From Breviolum minutum Mf 1.05b.01 (taxonomy: Eukaryota > Sar > Dinophyceae > Suessiales > Symbiodiniaceae), in assembly GCA_000507305.1 (NCBI GenBank), contig DF239242.1, positions 126,685 through 190,684 of the forward strand: 64,000 nt of DNA, read 5' to 3'. The stretch's first letter is position 1, and the number at the start of each line of letters is the position of its first letter. This document shows, one piece after another, positions 31,344 to 41,519 of the stretch. The notes below the pieces were generated by a model. That model worked only from the letters and a program-made list of their open reading frames with translations, had not been told where the DNA came from and did not search any database. The translations under genes and the position numbers were made by a program.

Positions 31344-32079
31344 CTAAGTCATCTATTCTTGTGAAAAAGGCACGCTTCTGACGCAGCAAAGTCCGAAGAT
31401 ACCTCTTCAGCGGACGGCACGGTACGACAAAACCCTTTCCTCCAACGGCGCTTCGATTGTTCCTGCGCTGCCAGTGTCCTTTCTTCAAAAGGGAATCTAT
31501 GCACTCAGCCGTGCGCTCAGGGTGCAGAGTTGTGAACGATGGCTGGATGTGGATGTGTTTTGCGACCCTAGTCATGGCAGTCAATCCAATCCCCTCTGTT
31601 TGAAATTTTCGGCAAACAAGAAAACAATGCCTGAGCCTCAACCCTTTTGAACATTTTGGATAGACCAAAGGTGTCTAAAATCCAAAGACTTTGCATGCAC
31701 GTGTTTTGACAGGGATCTGCTATGGTACATCGCGAAATGACAAGCAAACTGCAACAAATCTTTGATTCTCGGGCTTCCATCTTGTAGGTTCATCTCACAA
31801 TGCTCCTGGATGACTGCGTTGAACACCACAAATTGCTACCGCTCCGAACACCGAACATTTCAAAACAAAACAACCCGGGGTGAAAGGTCAAGTCAATCTG
31901 TTGTTCTACATGAAACTCCGGGATTTATCATACAGAAATCAAGGGGTGGATGTCACAACTTGCAAGCTGTATACCTGATTGATGTTTGGGACCACAACGT
32001 GACGGTGAGAGGTGAGAGGTGATGCGGCCCAGCAAACATGTTGGTTATTTGACTTCTCAAATGACCATGGTGATCCAAT
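31344..32079 (-). CDS. Candidate three-exon gene part
   Basis: Minus-strand exons 32079-31975 (ACCTTTCAG|ATT ... AATCAG|GTATAC, 35 codons, phase 0), 31835-31666 (GCGGTAG|CAA ... CCTTTG|GTCTAT) and 31567-31344 (GACTAG|G ... GACTTAG|GTAGTC) join in phase throughout. The third exon is GC-rich and strongly basic (KRYLRTLLRQKR), suggesting a nucleic-acid-binding or nuclear protein; the first two are His/Ser/Asn-rich. The next acceptor, GATCTTTTTAG|GG near 31213, is phase-compatible but soon meets a stop. The chain lies upstream of the 29.5-31.0 kb segment on the same strand and could be its 5' part. No family is recognised. Confidence 0.42.
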
Positions 32080-32479
32080 CTGAAAGGTGAACAACGCTTT
32101 CAAGACTGTCAGTTGGTTGGGTGGATACACTGCACAGCTGTTTGAAATATGTGCTTTGGATTTCAGCGTGCTCCTGTCGAAATCGATATCTATGTTGCTA
32201 TAAAGGATGATAATTGCACGTCATGCGCCCTGTGTCTAACAAGATTTCTCTAAAACCTAAACCTAGCTGATGGGCATTCAGCCATATGGGTGTGCAAAAA
32301 GGACGACTGCCTTGATGGAATCCATCTTACAAATTTGCACCTCAGCATCTACTGCTTCCCGACATTAAAATCAGTACTGGCTTCAACCTCAGCTTCTGGT
32401 CACATGAGGAGCATATGCTGCAAATGCCACCCGCTTTTTGTGGCAACGAATACGACACTTTATGGCACTCTTTGAGAAC

Positions 32480-33277
32480 ATCTCGCTTTTACAGCACCAA
32501 ACGAAATCCTGCATTGAAACATTTGGCTTGATGTGATTTCCGGATTTTTGGTAGAAAAAAAACCGTGAGTTGGGCAGCCCGAAGCTGCCGGCAGCATAAG
32601 CGCCATGGAATCATACCTCGTTTCAGGTCACGTTTCACCACACCGGGTTTTTCATTCGTGGCCTCCACCGTTTCATCCGTCTAAACGAGAGCAACTTGAT
32701 AAGTGCATCTTGTGGACTAAGCACCTCTACTGTCTATGATTCTGTCAGGTGGTCTCTTGGAATCCATGTTGGATGTCAGTTGCCACCAGACATTTGTTTA
32801 AGGCTGAGGCGCTTCAAGATTTGATATGATTCAGCTTTAACAACTGGTTGGCCTTGCTTTTTCTTGGGTTGCGATTCACAATTGACCGAATTGCTTTCCT
32901 CAACGGCCAATGGTCGTATTGGTGTGGATACAAACACCGGGTGAGCAAGACTTCCGGCAATCTGACTTCATGCAGTCAAACTCACCATGATGGCAACGTA
33001 TTGAACCGATAGTCTACGTCACCACAACACGTCTTCTGGAAGGCATGCGTGCTTTTTTGGGAGCGAGCCGGCTGCTTCTCAAGCAGTTCTTTCTGCTGCA
33101 ATGCTTATAAAACAAACCATGTTTCACTTGACAAACAAGTCTTGAAGCTAACTGCACACTTTTAGCTAACAAGCAAACATTTTTCCTTTCCCCTTGGCTC
33201 TCTGGTTTCTATGATTGCAGCGCTTATATCACACAAATCGTTAAGGTAGCATTTCTTGCAGGTGCTCTCAGAAAGTC
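32480..33277. other. Intergenic stretch
   Basis: I see no gene here. Between the candidate genes on either side the sequence has mixed composition, with a short GC-rich patch near 33050. Confidence 0.4.
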
Positions 33278-33828
33278 ATGTCGCGTCATGTTCACCTTTT
33301 TGTAGCTCTGGTAGCTCTTTTTCCTCCCGCATCTGCAGGAATCCCACATCGGTTTCGAGCACGTCGAAACCGCCACATCATGGTGTGGCGACAAGGTATC
33401 AACCAGTACGGGTGTGAGATGTCACCATTGGATCAAGTCTTGGATCGAATAAAGTCAAGGTATGAAAAAATCATTCCAAGGTCCACCTTTCATACCAATT
33501 TGTTGAGTTTTATCACGAAAAAGGAATATTCTTGAGATTTTTGCCAAACATCAGCAATAGAAAGCCAAACTACATCTCTAACATCTTCAGAGAAGTTGGA
33601 TTGACAAATCACAGGCAGCCAGGTCGATATAAAGATCCACTGGAATTTTGGAGGCTGGCCTTCCCAAGTTGTCACATTTGTTGTGTCACCTGCCCACATC
33701 TTGTTGCGATCCTTCGAAACAGGCCCTTTTGGGTGAGTTTTATGGTATCATTTCCTTAAGTGCGATTCTCGTGGCTATAGCCTTTTGTTTCCAATATATT
33801 TGCGATTTAGGAGTTTTTGGATAGCTAA
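33278..33828 (+). CDS. Candidate three-exon small secreted protein
   Basis: An ATG at 33278 starts a textbook signal peptide: MSRH, a hydrophobic core (LFVALVALF) and PASA at residues 17-20, where cleavage is likely. Exon 1 ends GTCAAG|GTATGA (33459). Exon 2 (33591-33732) follows AACATCTTCAG|A and ends TTTTGG|GTGAGT; it holds a Cys cluster, CHICCVTCP. Exon 3 (33811-33828) follows GCGATTTAG|GAG and stops after five codons. All junctions agree in phase (2, 0). The product would be about 113 residues: secreted or entering the endomembrane system, basic, Cys-containing, with no family assigned. The terminal 18-nt exon is the least certain part. Confidence 0.5.
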
Positions 33829-34407
33829 TATGTTTCTCAAGTTCCCAGTGGTCACTTTTTTGCAAAAGTGTTAAGCGAGGCAGGTGAGCCATCAAGCTTG
33901 TTCAACACAACCACTTTTCAAAAACAAGGTATTGAGATGCTGTATGGTCACTTTGGGGGGTGTGCCTTGGGATGATGGAAGCAAAAGTTCTATGTTTTAT
34001 TGTTTCTTAAAGGTATTGATTTCAAGGAAGGATGCCAACTATGCAAGCAAAGTGATGAGATGCACACAAAATCATGCATGTCTCCTATGCCCAAGTTGTT
34101 TTTTGCTGCACAAGTAAAGTTAAAAAGACTGCTTTCTCTTACAAGCCAAGTTTTTGCGTTCGCAATTGAAACCGCATTAGCAGCATTTCGGCATCATTGG
34201 ATGCGGTTGCGTTTCCAACATCAGCACCGCTTCATCATTTGCGATCAGCAATTCAGAAACTTCAAATGTCAAGTCAACAACTGTACAAACTCTCGGTGAA
34301 CTTGGTGAACTTCACTCCTGCTTGGGCTACTTGATAACTCACGCTTGTTTCTGGCGCAAGTGCTGTTGAAATGGACGGCAGCTGAGGGACCAAGAAATTT
34401 CAACCGA

Positions 34408-34752
34408 TCATTGGAAGACAGAAACGACGGGTTGCAGCAGAAACGACGCGTACGGTGACCCTCGTGCTTTCTGCAGTAGATACGCTTTGGACTTCCACAA
34501 AGCCACCGCAATGATGGTGGGACCACACATGCACGGGCAATGCTGCAACGATTTATGCATCAAAGCGTGCAAAAAGCAAATTTGGACGTTTGGGACGCCA
34601 CAATTCATGAGTGCTTGATAAATTTTCCTGATGCTATTGGTGCGATCCGATTTTTGCTGTGTTTTGGTGCGATCTGGTGAGGTCGAAATACCATTCTTCC
34701 TGGGTTGCTCCTTATGGTTCTGCAACCATCCAAAGCACTTCCGTCGAAACAA
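34408..34752 (-). CDS. Coding-like ORF, 114 codons
   Basis: The minus-strand frame has an ATG near 34752, a basic N-terminal third and a Cys/His-containing middle. The 3' part (34440-34560) is GC-richer than the flanks. A plus-strand frame at 34631-34912 overlaps only its 5' third. No domain is recognised. Confidence 0.28.
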   Translation of the reverse strand: MFRRKCFGWLQNHKEQPRKNGISTSPDRTKTQQKSDRTNSIRKIYQALMNCGVPNVQICFLHALMHKSLQHCPCMCGPTIIAVALWKSKAYLLQKARGSPYASFLLQPVVSVFQ

Positions 34753-34929
34753 GCGACGTCAGCACACATTCAGAATTCATGAAGAGAATAGCTTGAAGAT
34801 ATCCTTGGTGTGCAAACAAACGGTAAAATGGGAAACCAACCAAACAGCAAAACTGTTTAACACAGGAAACACAGGTTACAAATGTTCAAAGTCTGCTACA
34901 TGCACAGTCTGAAACACCAACTTGGTTTG

Positions 34930-35840
34930 GTGAACACATGGCATTGTATGAACCGTATGATGCTTGCTCATACCTACACAAGCCACATGGCGACTCCAAC
35001 TGTCCATTAGACTTCCAAATTTATTGGATGTATCCTGGTCTTGCTAACAGTCACACAAAGCACTAGAAGCGACGACTTGACGACTTAGTAAAAATATGTA
35101 AATACCGAATAACTGTATACATTATATACATTTATATATAATATAACATTTGATATTATTTGATATCCGTTGATGACTGATTGCATTGTGTGCCTAAGAT
35201 AAAGTATAACGCGTGTACCTAATCTCCTTCATCTCCTATCCCAGGTTAAACATCGAACCTCGGCCATGTGGCCATGATGAAGGCCTCATCCATCTCACAG
35301 GTGGCCGGCAACTGCTCCCTGAGGTAGAATGGAGTCATCATGATGCGTAAGCATGGTCTATGATAACAAGCAAACATAAGCAATGTGACATTGCCAAAAT
35401 AAGGATGCAGCATAGATTGACAATACTGTACGCCTTTCTCTCTCGCACTATAAGTGATAGAAATTGAAGTGTTGCTTTAGTTTCAATCAATTGTGAATGG
35501 TGCCATTCTGATTTTGACATCATTATCAGTAAACTCAATACTTGCAAAGGTGCATACGACATGTTCACACAACACTTTGAAAAAACAAGAAACGTCAAAA
35601 TGCAGATCTGAATGGTTGACCTGACAAAACCCATCAAATTTTGATGATCAAACTGACCATTGTTCGCCCCCATGGGTTCCAGGCCTCTTGGTTTCGAAAC
35701 TCATGGGAGATTTGTCAAGTGGATTGTGTGCAACGTCAGCGGTGACCTACGGTACAGGCAACCTTTGGCAACTCTGATGAGCAAGAATCAAGAATAACAG
35801 TCAAATTTGAATAGGGAACACACAACAAGCAAACAAACAT
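34930..35840. other. AT-rich intergenic stretch with one possible exon
   Basis: Mostly non-coding and AT-rich. A short GC-rich island at 35240-35350 follows a good plus-strand acceptor (CTCCTATCCCAG|G) and is open on both strands, with donor-like CTCACAG|GTGGCC inside. It could be one small exon of an otherwise unseen gene. Confidence 0.3.
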
Positions 35841-35842
35841 AA

Positions 35843-35972
35843 TAATATACTGGGATGCCCCCCTGCCCAGTAACAGTCATCACCAGGGTTGTGACATTTT
35901 TTGAGTAGGGGATCCCTACAAAGGTTCATTTGCCCCTGCTACAGAGAGGGGGAACAACCCAAATAATACAAT
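35843..35972. mobile_element. Inverted-repeat element, family 2
   Basis: The left end TACTGGGATGCCCCCCTGCC then CAGTAACAG is imperfectly inverted at the right end (reverse strand TTGGGTTGTTCCCCCTCTCT then GTAGCAG). The interior ACCAGGGTTGTGACA matches the 14.0 kb element. About 130 bp, non-coding. Confidence 0.55.
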
Positions 35973-36106
35973 ATAAATTAATCGTGGTGAAGTCATCACA
36001 AAACATCACAATTCATGGATACATCCCTCATTACTCTCATGCATCAGGACGGGACACACTATCACTGTCTGAGTCACATATGATTTTCACAGCTTAAACA
36101 GAAGGA

Positions 36107-36110
36107 GTGG

Positions 36111-36146
<36 letters not shown>

Positions 36147-36697
36147 CCACAACAACCACAACAACCACAACAACAACAACAACAAAAAAAAAAGACAACA
36201 ACAACAACCACAACCACAACCACAACAACAACAACAACAATGACAAAAAAAGAACGACAACAACAACAACAACAACAACAACCACAACAACAACAACAAC
36301 AAAAAAACAACAACAAAAAAAGACGACAACAACAACAACCACAACAACAACAACAACAAAAGAGACAACAACAACAACAAAAAAAAACAACAAAAAAAGA
36401 CAACAACAACAACAACCACAACAACAAAAAAAAAGACAACAACAACAAAAAACAGAAAAAAAACAACAAAAAAAGACGACAACAACAACAACAACCACAA
36501 CAACAAAAAAAAACACAACAACAAAAAACAACAACAACAACAACCACAACAACAACAAAAAAAAAGAGACAACAACAATAACAAAANAAACAAAACAACA
36601 ACAACAACAACAACAAAAAAAACAACAACAAACAAAAAAGAACAACAACAACAACAACAACAACAACCACAACAACAACAAAAAAAAACAACAATGA
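36107..36697. repeat. Long imperfect CAA/ACA tract
   Basis: About 590 bp made almost only of A and C on the plus strand: CAA and CCA triplets interrupted by A-runs and occasional G. One undetermined base lies at 36587. Frames are open on both strands for up to about 220 codons only because TA and TG are almost absent; they are not genes. Confidence 0.97.
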
Positions 36698-36907
36698 TCC
36701 CATCGATTTAGACTCCATCTAACCTGCCTTTTTCTGAGCACTAAAAGTGAACCCAAGCTACCTACATCTCTGAGGCGATGCTTTCAGCTGAAGAGCTGAC
36801 GCGATCACCACCTGGGATGTACAAAAATCAGTTGTAAATACTGGGATAAACTACCAACCTCAACTGGTTAGCCGGGTTTCTGAAACATCCAACAGTATCA
36901 CTAATTC

Positions 36908-37200
36908 TCATGCAATATCATATATCATACTATCATCTGAAAACCATCTCACCGTTTTTTGTGATACATGTTCAACAACGAAACAGTGAAACAGGTGAGC
37001 CCTGTAACGTCTGCAGTTGACATCAAGGTGCTTCAATATCTTGGCCTTAGGCTCTCGGTGAACATCGGTGAACAGCTGTTTCGTACCCAACGACTCGGCT
37101 GACGAAGTGCGATTTCCTGAGCCAACAACACTGGGACCTTTGCGCCGAAATTCCCAAAAACCAAACGTGGCTTCCGAAAGTGTATCAAAAAGGGCACCAA
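36908..37200 (-). CDS. Candidate 3'-terminal exon, 97 codons
   Basis: After the minus-strand acceptor TATATGTTCATAG|TTGG (37201/37200) the frame entered in phase 1 runs 96 codons to a stop at 36908. Translation is mixed and protein-like: an aromatic/hydrophobic start, a Gly/Ser-rich middle, then a Lys/His/Cys-containing end. The frame is open further upstream to 37549, where another acceptor-like GACTCTTCCAG|G occurs near 37437. A strong donor-like AAAACG|GTGAGA near the end means the real exon could stop there. No domain is recognised. Confidence 0.42.
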
Positions 37201-38724
37201 CTATGAACATATAGATGAATAAACACTGAAGCTGGATATTTTTAAGTGGAGATTTTAAAGCTACCCTACCTGAAACTGCTTGAAACATATATTTCACAAA
37301 ATATATATCGAGTGTTGTTTTCCTTTGTATTTTTTTTTCATGTTCCAAGTTTCGATCCACGCGTTCAAAATGTAGGGGGCAGCACTTCCAAGGTGAAGGG
37401 TGGAAGCATAGGCATGGTTCCAGCATCCCTGGGAACGACCTGGAAGAGTCGTAAGCTTCATATTGTTGGTTGAAAGCTGAATGAACTGAAAGTTTGTAAT
37501 TAAAAAAGTTTAAAACTTTTTCATTTGTCAACTCGAAGTATTTGTACAATTAAAATAAAAAGTATACAGTATACATATTGAATCAAGTGCAAAGTGGTGA
37601 ATGATCATTTCATCAATTTTGTGAAAAAAACAAGGAAGAACCCCGTCGCCGCTTGCGTCCAAGCAAAAACATTTATATACCTCCTTGTATCATTATGGCA
37701 CTCACACATAATCAACAATCACATCACAGCAATGTCTTTCTTGTGATGGATAAGTGTCTTCAATGTGACTTTTGATCATGCGTCAATCTGAAATCAACAG
37801 TGCTGGTCATTAATTACAAATTCCTTCCGGCCAGCCACCATGTATCACTTCAAAGCAATTTTTAGATTTGATGTCATATCTTGGGATCATGCCCCTGCCA
37901 AACCACCGCTCCAATTAGCCCCCCAAAAAAAGATTCACAGGTGTTGACTGCTCCAAACCAAATCACCCAAAGGATTTTTACAACAAAGTCAATCCGAGAC
38001 ACATCCAGGAAGCACATCTTGTACCACCTTCATGTAGGACTGGTGTTCTTCACCAATGGTGGTTTCTCCCTGTTTTCAAGGGAGCTTTTCCACCAGCTTT
38101 GCCCAAAAATCTCAATGGAGTGAACAAAATCGACCTCATGAGCAAAAGGCAGTTTCCCCCATGTGATGCAAGTTGAATGAGACGTGATTTTTGTATATTT
38201 TTGTTGCATCATCATAACCCCCCCCCCNCCTAAACCCCCCCAAAAAAAAAAAAAACCTAAGCCACACAGTCAAACAAAATGTGTGATTTCTATGAATTAT
38301 GAAGGTTTTTCCCTTTGTCTTTGACGGGGCAATCTGGGCACTCATGCCTAGGGTGGAGTGCTTGATTTCTTCTACCCAAAGCTAAAACACAAGAGAGTCA
38401 TCTGGCAAGGCAACTTGTTCAGCCAGTCTACCGAGTCTTAATGTGGTCAGCTCAGTTTCCCACCTTATGCTGCTTGTCTCCTTGCCAAGATGCTTGGAGC
38501 CATGTGCGAAGCAAATGGTTGAGCTGAGAACCTTCGCATTTGCAACTTCTGTGCGACAGCTCAAAACATGCTGAAGACGTGGTCGAACACGGCACAGCTA
38601 ATGTGAACATCAGGCCTCAGTCCAACAAACAAAGTTTTGGGTTTTTTTGTTGAGGGCAACACACCCCTTACATATGTAGGTATACAGTAGTCAATGGATA
38701 TATTTGGATGGTCATTTGAATGTC

Positions 38725-38961
38725 ATGAATCATTTCGGACCTCGAAAACTACAAGTTCTCATCCATCCGGCTTCATGGATCGGTCAAGTATCCCGGATAT
38801 CAACCAAAAGAGCTGACCTGTATCATGTCATGTTGGAGTATCCGCTACCGCAAAGCCCAGTGGTAGTGAGAATTCAGGAGATCCAAAGAAGTCACGACTC
38901 TCCCCATTTGGGATTGGACATTGATACCAACTACGGCTGCAAAATAGCTCTTCCTTCATAA
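38725..38961 (+). CDS. Candidate single-exon ORF, 78 aa
   Basis: The ORF begins with an ATG at 38725 and ends with TAA at 38961. Its composition is protein-like (alternating hydrophobic and polar residues, Arg/His/Asp throughout), and the minus strand is not open over the same region. It has no signal peptide or membrane segment. No family is recognised. It may be an exon: a donor-like site, AGTGGTAGTGAG, lies inside near 38866. Confidence 0.4.
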   Translation: MNHFGPRKLQVLIHPASWIGQVSRISTKRADLYHVMLEYPLPQSPVVVRIQEIQRSHDSPHLGLDIDTNYGCKIALPS

Positions 38962-39559
38962 AATCCTCGCTGCCAACTGGTTGTCTTATGCAAAAATTAC
39001 TTCATGTCTCCCCCTTCATGTGGACACAGACCTGCACCAAGTGCTTCAAGCAGATTTTGTCCACCAACAGAACCCAAAGCCTTCCAAAAATCCTCCGGTT
39101 ACCCCTTTGGAGAATGTGTTCTAGACCATTAAAAAGAGACCTGGTGTTCCGAGGCCTTTGGAAAACAGGGGGTGTAGTCAAGAAGTCAATTTGAACCATG
39201 CTCCTGAAACCATACTCTGAAAAAAAGAAGTGAGGGTTGAAACTTGGTGAAACTAAGACACGTGCTTGAAACATCTCGAAACCACCAAATCGCCCCAGCT
39301 GAAGGCGGCCAACAAATAACAGTAACTTCATCCCCGCCAGGTCACTCCTCTCTGCTCATCTCACCGTTCCAGATTGTCGGCGATCGATGCGATAAGCGTT
39401 CCCTTCCATCCATGGAGAGAACGGTGACCTCAATGTAGAAAGGGGATCAAGGCAGCCAATGTCAAACTGTCATGTGACTTTGCAATCTTTGCAGGATTTT
39501 GATGGATCTATTTGGTTCCATTTTTTTGCGCTTAGAAAGGACATGTATGGAAATTAGAC

Positions 39560-39883
39560 ATGGATCTAGATTTGGATCATCCTCATCAACAGCCTGCCTG
39601 TATAACACTCCAAATGATATCAAATGATCATTGCTTAGCAAATGTATGTGTTTGCTGCGAATATCAAGTATCCAACATGCCCAAGATGACAACTTTTCCC
39701 CACACTCTGCCACTTGAAAATGCCAAGAAACGTTCACAGCTTAAAAGGACCGAATCTCGATACAGCTCAACCAATTGGCATTCAACTTCACTCTTGAACT
39801 CCTCCAAGATCCCATGCAATGAGGTGGGTATTGCATGGCGCCTGCGTCGGATGCTCCAGAAATTGAGAGCCTTGGACTTATAA
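39560..39883 (+). CDS. Candidate gene 5' part, 107-codon ORF
   Basis: An ATG at 39560 opens a frame with an acidic His/Asp-rich start, a Cys cluster (CVCCEY) and a Lys/Arg/Ser-rich second half. A good donor, GCAATGAG|GTGGGT, lies at about 39822, followed 36 nt later by an acceptor-like GGATGCTCCAG, which keeps the same frame and ends after seven more codons. An overlapping frame (39835-40113, +) starts with its own ATG and is equally protein-like, so the true 3' structure is open. No domain is recognised. Confidence 0.38.
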   Translation: MDLDLDHPHQQPACITLQMISNDHCLANVCVCCEYQVSNMPKMTTFPHTLPLENAKKRSQLKRTESRYSSTNWHSTSLLNSSKIPCNEVGIAWRLRRMLQKLRALDL

Positions 39884-40113
39884 ATATGTTTCCATCTCAG
39901 AGATGCTTTTTCATAAGGAACCAATGGCTGGCCTACAACATCCTACATGTAACTGATAGAAAAGCCATCATACAATTTACAATGATGGCTTTACTTGTGA
40001 TGCAAAAAAGATCAAAAACGCCCAGTGACTCGACCTTCCCACACCCAAACGCTTCGTGTGAGATTTGTAGACCCCAAGACAACTTCCAAAACCATTTTTG
40101 GCTCTTGTTCTAA
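39835..40113 (+). CDS. Alternative overlapping ORF, 92 aa
   Basis: ATG at 39835, TAA at 40113, in a different frame from 39560-39883 and overlapping its last 49 bp. It encodes a mixed sequence with a Met-rich hydrophobic stretch in the middle and a C-x2-C pair near the end. It may be the downstream exon of the preceding ORF via a splice I did not find, or one of the two is spurious. Confidence 0.33.
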   Translation: MAPASDAPEIESLGLINMFPSQRCFFIRNQWLAYNILHVTDRKAIIQFTMMALLVMQKRSKTPSDSTFPHPNASCEICRPQDNFQNHFWLLF

Positions 40114-40894
40114 GCAATCGCTGGCTTTAATGTCTTTAATCTTTATTTGAAAATGGTTTGTTCTTTTAAAGGACTGAAGTTGCTGCTGGTCCAGTTTCAA
40201 TTTCGAGACTGGCGTTGCTTCAGCTCCCCATGATATGGGAGTATCACGGGTGCCTCTCACGGGGGATCCTTGGACTGTTGCGCGCTGACAAGGATATGCA
40301 AGGTGCAAACCAAGGGCTGCATCACCTTGACGACGTGATGCCGCCTGAAGCTTCAGCATCGTCAGCAAGGGCAATGAACGGTAGAAACCAAGGATTTGAG
40401 AACTGACAATCAACATCTATCCAGGAATTCTCTTCAAACAACAAAACATGGGGAAGAACTAAAACAAAAGCATCAAAAGTAAAAAAAATCAATCATGCAG
40501 GAGGTTCAAGCAAACATCTCATGTTTGCTCCCTGACGCATTGAATCCCCAAGAAATGTGGGATGATTCCCTGTTGCTTTGGTGATCCTTCCTTAAGACTT
40601 GGTCACTGAGAATTGTTAGAACATCTACACCTCATGAACCCTGTGTATCTTGACCCCCATCAACTACCATGCCGAGTTGCACAGAGTCATCATCACAACA
40701 TCCCACTGGCCCTTCACAGATTCTGCAGTGGCCACCGACATTCCCTTGTTCATCTCATGGCAGCGGTTGGCAACTCCATGAATGATTGAAGTTGGTCAAT
40801 ACCGGCAACCAATGGCAACCCATAGAACCCAGGGCGGCCATGAAGTCATACGGAACTGCCCGAATCTGCCGGCAAATTTCTAAGGCTGCCATAT

Positions 40895-41317
40895 TTGTAT
40901 CCAGGTACCAACGACTGGGTATCCAGTGGTCAACAAACTGGAATCCCAAATGCCTTGACCAGTGAGTTTCAAGTCGTCATTGAAGTCGTCGTAAAGGCAA
41001 ATTTTCTGGATTGCCCAACTTCATCAATATCTAAGAAAAGAATGGAAGCACATGATGTCATGATGGCCCGGTGCATCTCTAAAAAGGCCATGGGTTCAAA
41101 AACAACAACGCCTTTCAGTGGTGACTTTCCCTTCCAAATTGCGGGTGGTATCATCCCAAGGGTAATCAACTGGACGGAAGTTGTCCAAGGTAGGAGAGAA
41201 GTGGCAAACTTGGCAAGCTCCATGTGTTGCTCAGATCAGGTGGCGGCTTGCGATGTGTCAAACTGCCAATCCTGGGTTGCGCAACACAGGATTGAGCGGA
41301 AGAGGAGAAGAGAATAG
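40895..41317 (+). CDS. Candidate ORF, 140 codons
   Basis: A long plus-strand frame with no ATG at its start, so the beginning probably lies in an upstream exon; an acceptor-like TTTGTATCCAG|G is at about 40903. The translation has a Val-rich strand-like segment, a basic patch, a Gly/Ile/Pro stretch and a Cys-rich part before a very basic C-terminus (RIERKRRRE). The minus strand is open over 41223-40969, so strand assignment is not certain. No domain is recognised. Confidence 0.38.
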   Translation: MYPGTNDWVSSGQQTGIPNALTSEFQVVIEVVVKANFLDCPTSSISKKRMEAHDVMMARCISKKAMGSKTTTPFSGDFPFQIAGGIIPRVINWTEVVQGRREVANLASSMCCSDQVAACDVSNCQSWVAQHRIERKRRRE

Positions 41318-41519
41318 TGAAGATTTGGGGTTGGATATCCACAAGACCGTTAAATCATCATATCAGTCCTGTATCTTTTCAAACAAATATGCAGTGGGTG
41401 CTCATGATCCTTTTCGGACACACTGTGGTCGTAGCAGTGATTTCACTTGAGATTCATCTAGATACGATTATCCAGCCTGAGGTGATGCGATGCAATGCAA
41501 ATGGAACGACTCTGCAACT

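Noticed and set aside
36074-36756. Open frames of up to 220 codons on both strands over the CAA tract
   Set aside because: They are created by a sequence that lacks G and T almost completely, so stops cannot occur; the translations are homopolymer-like.
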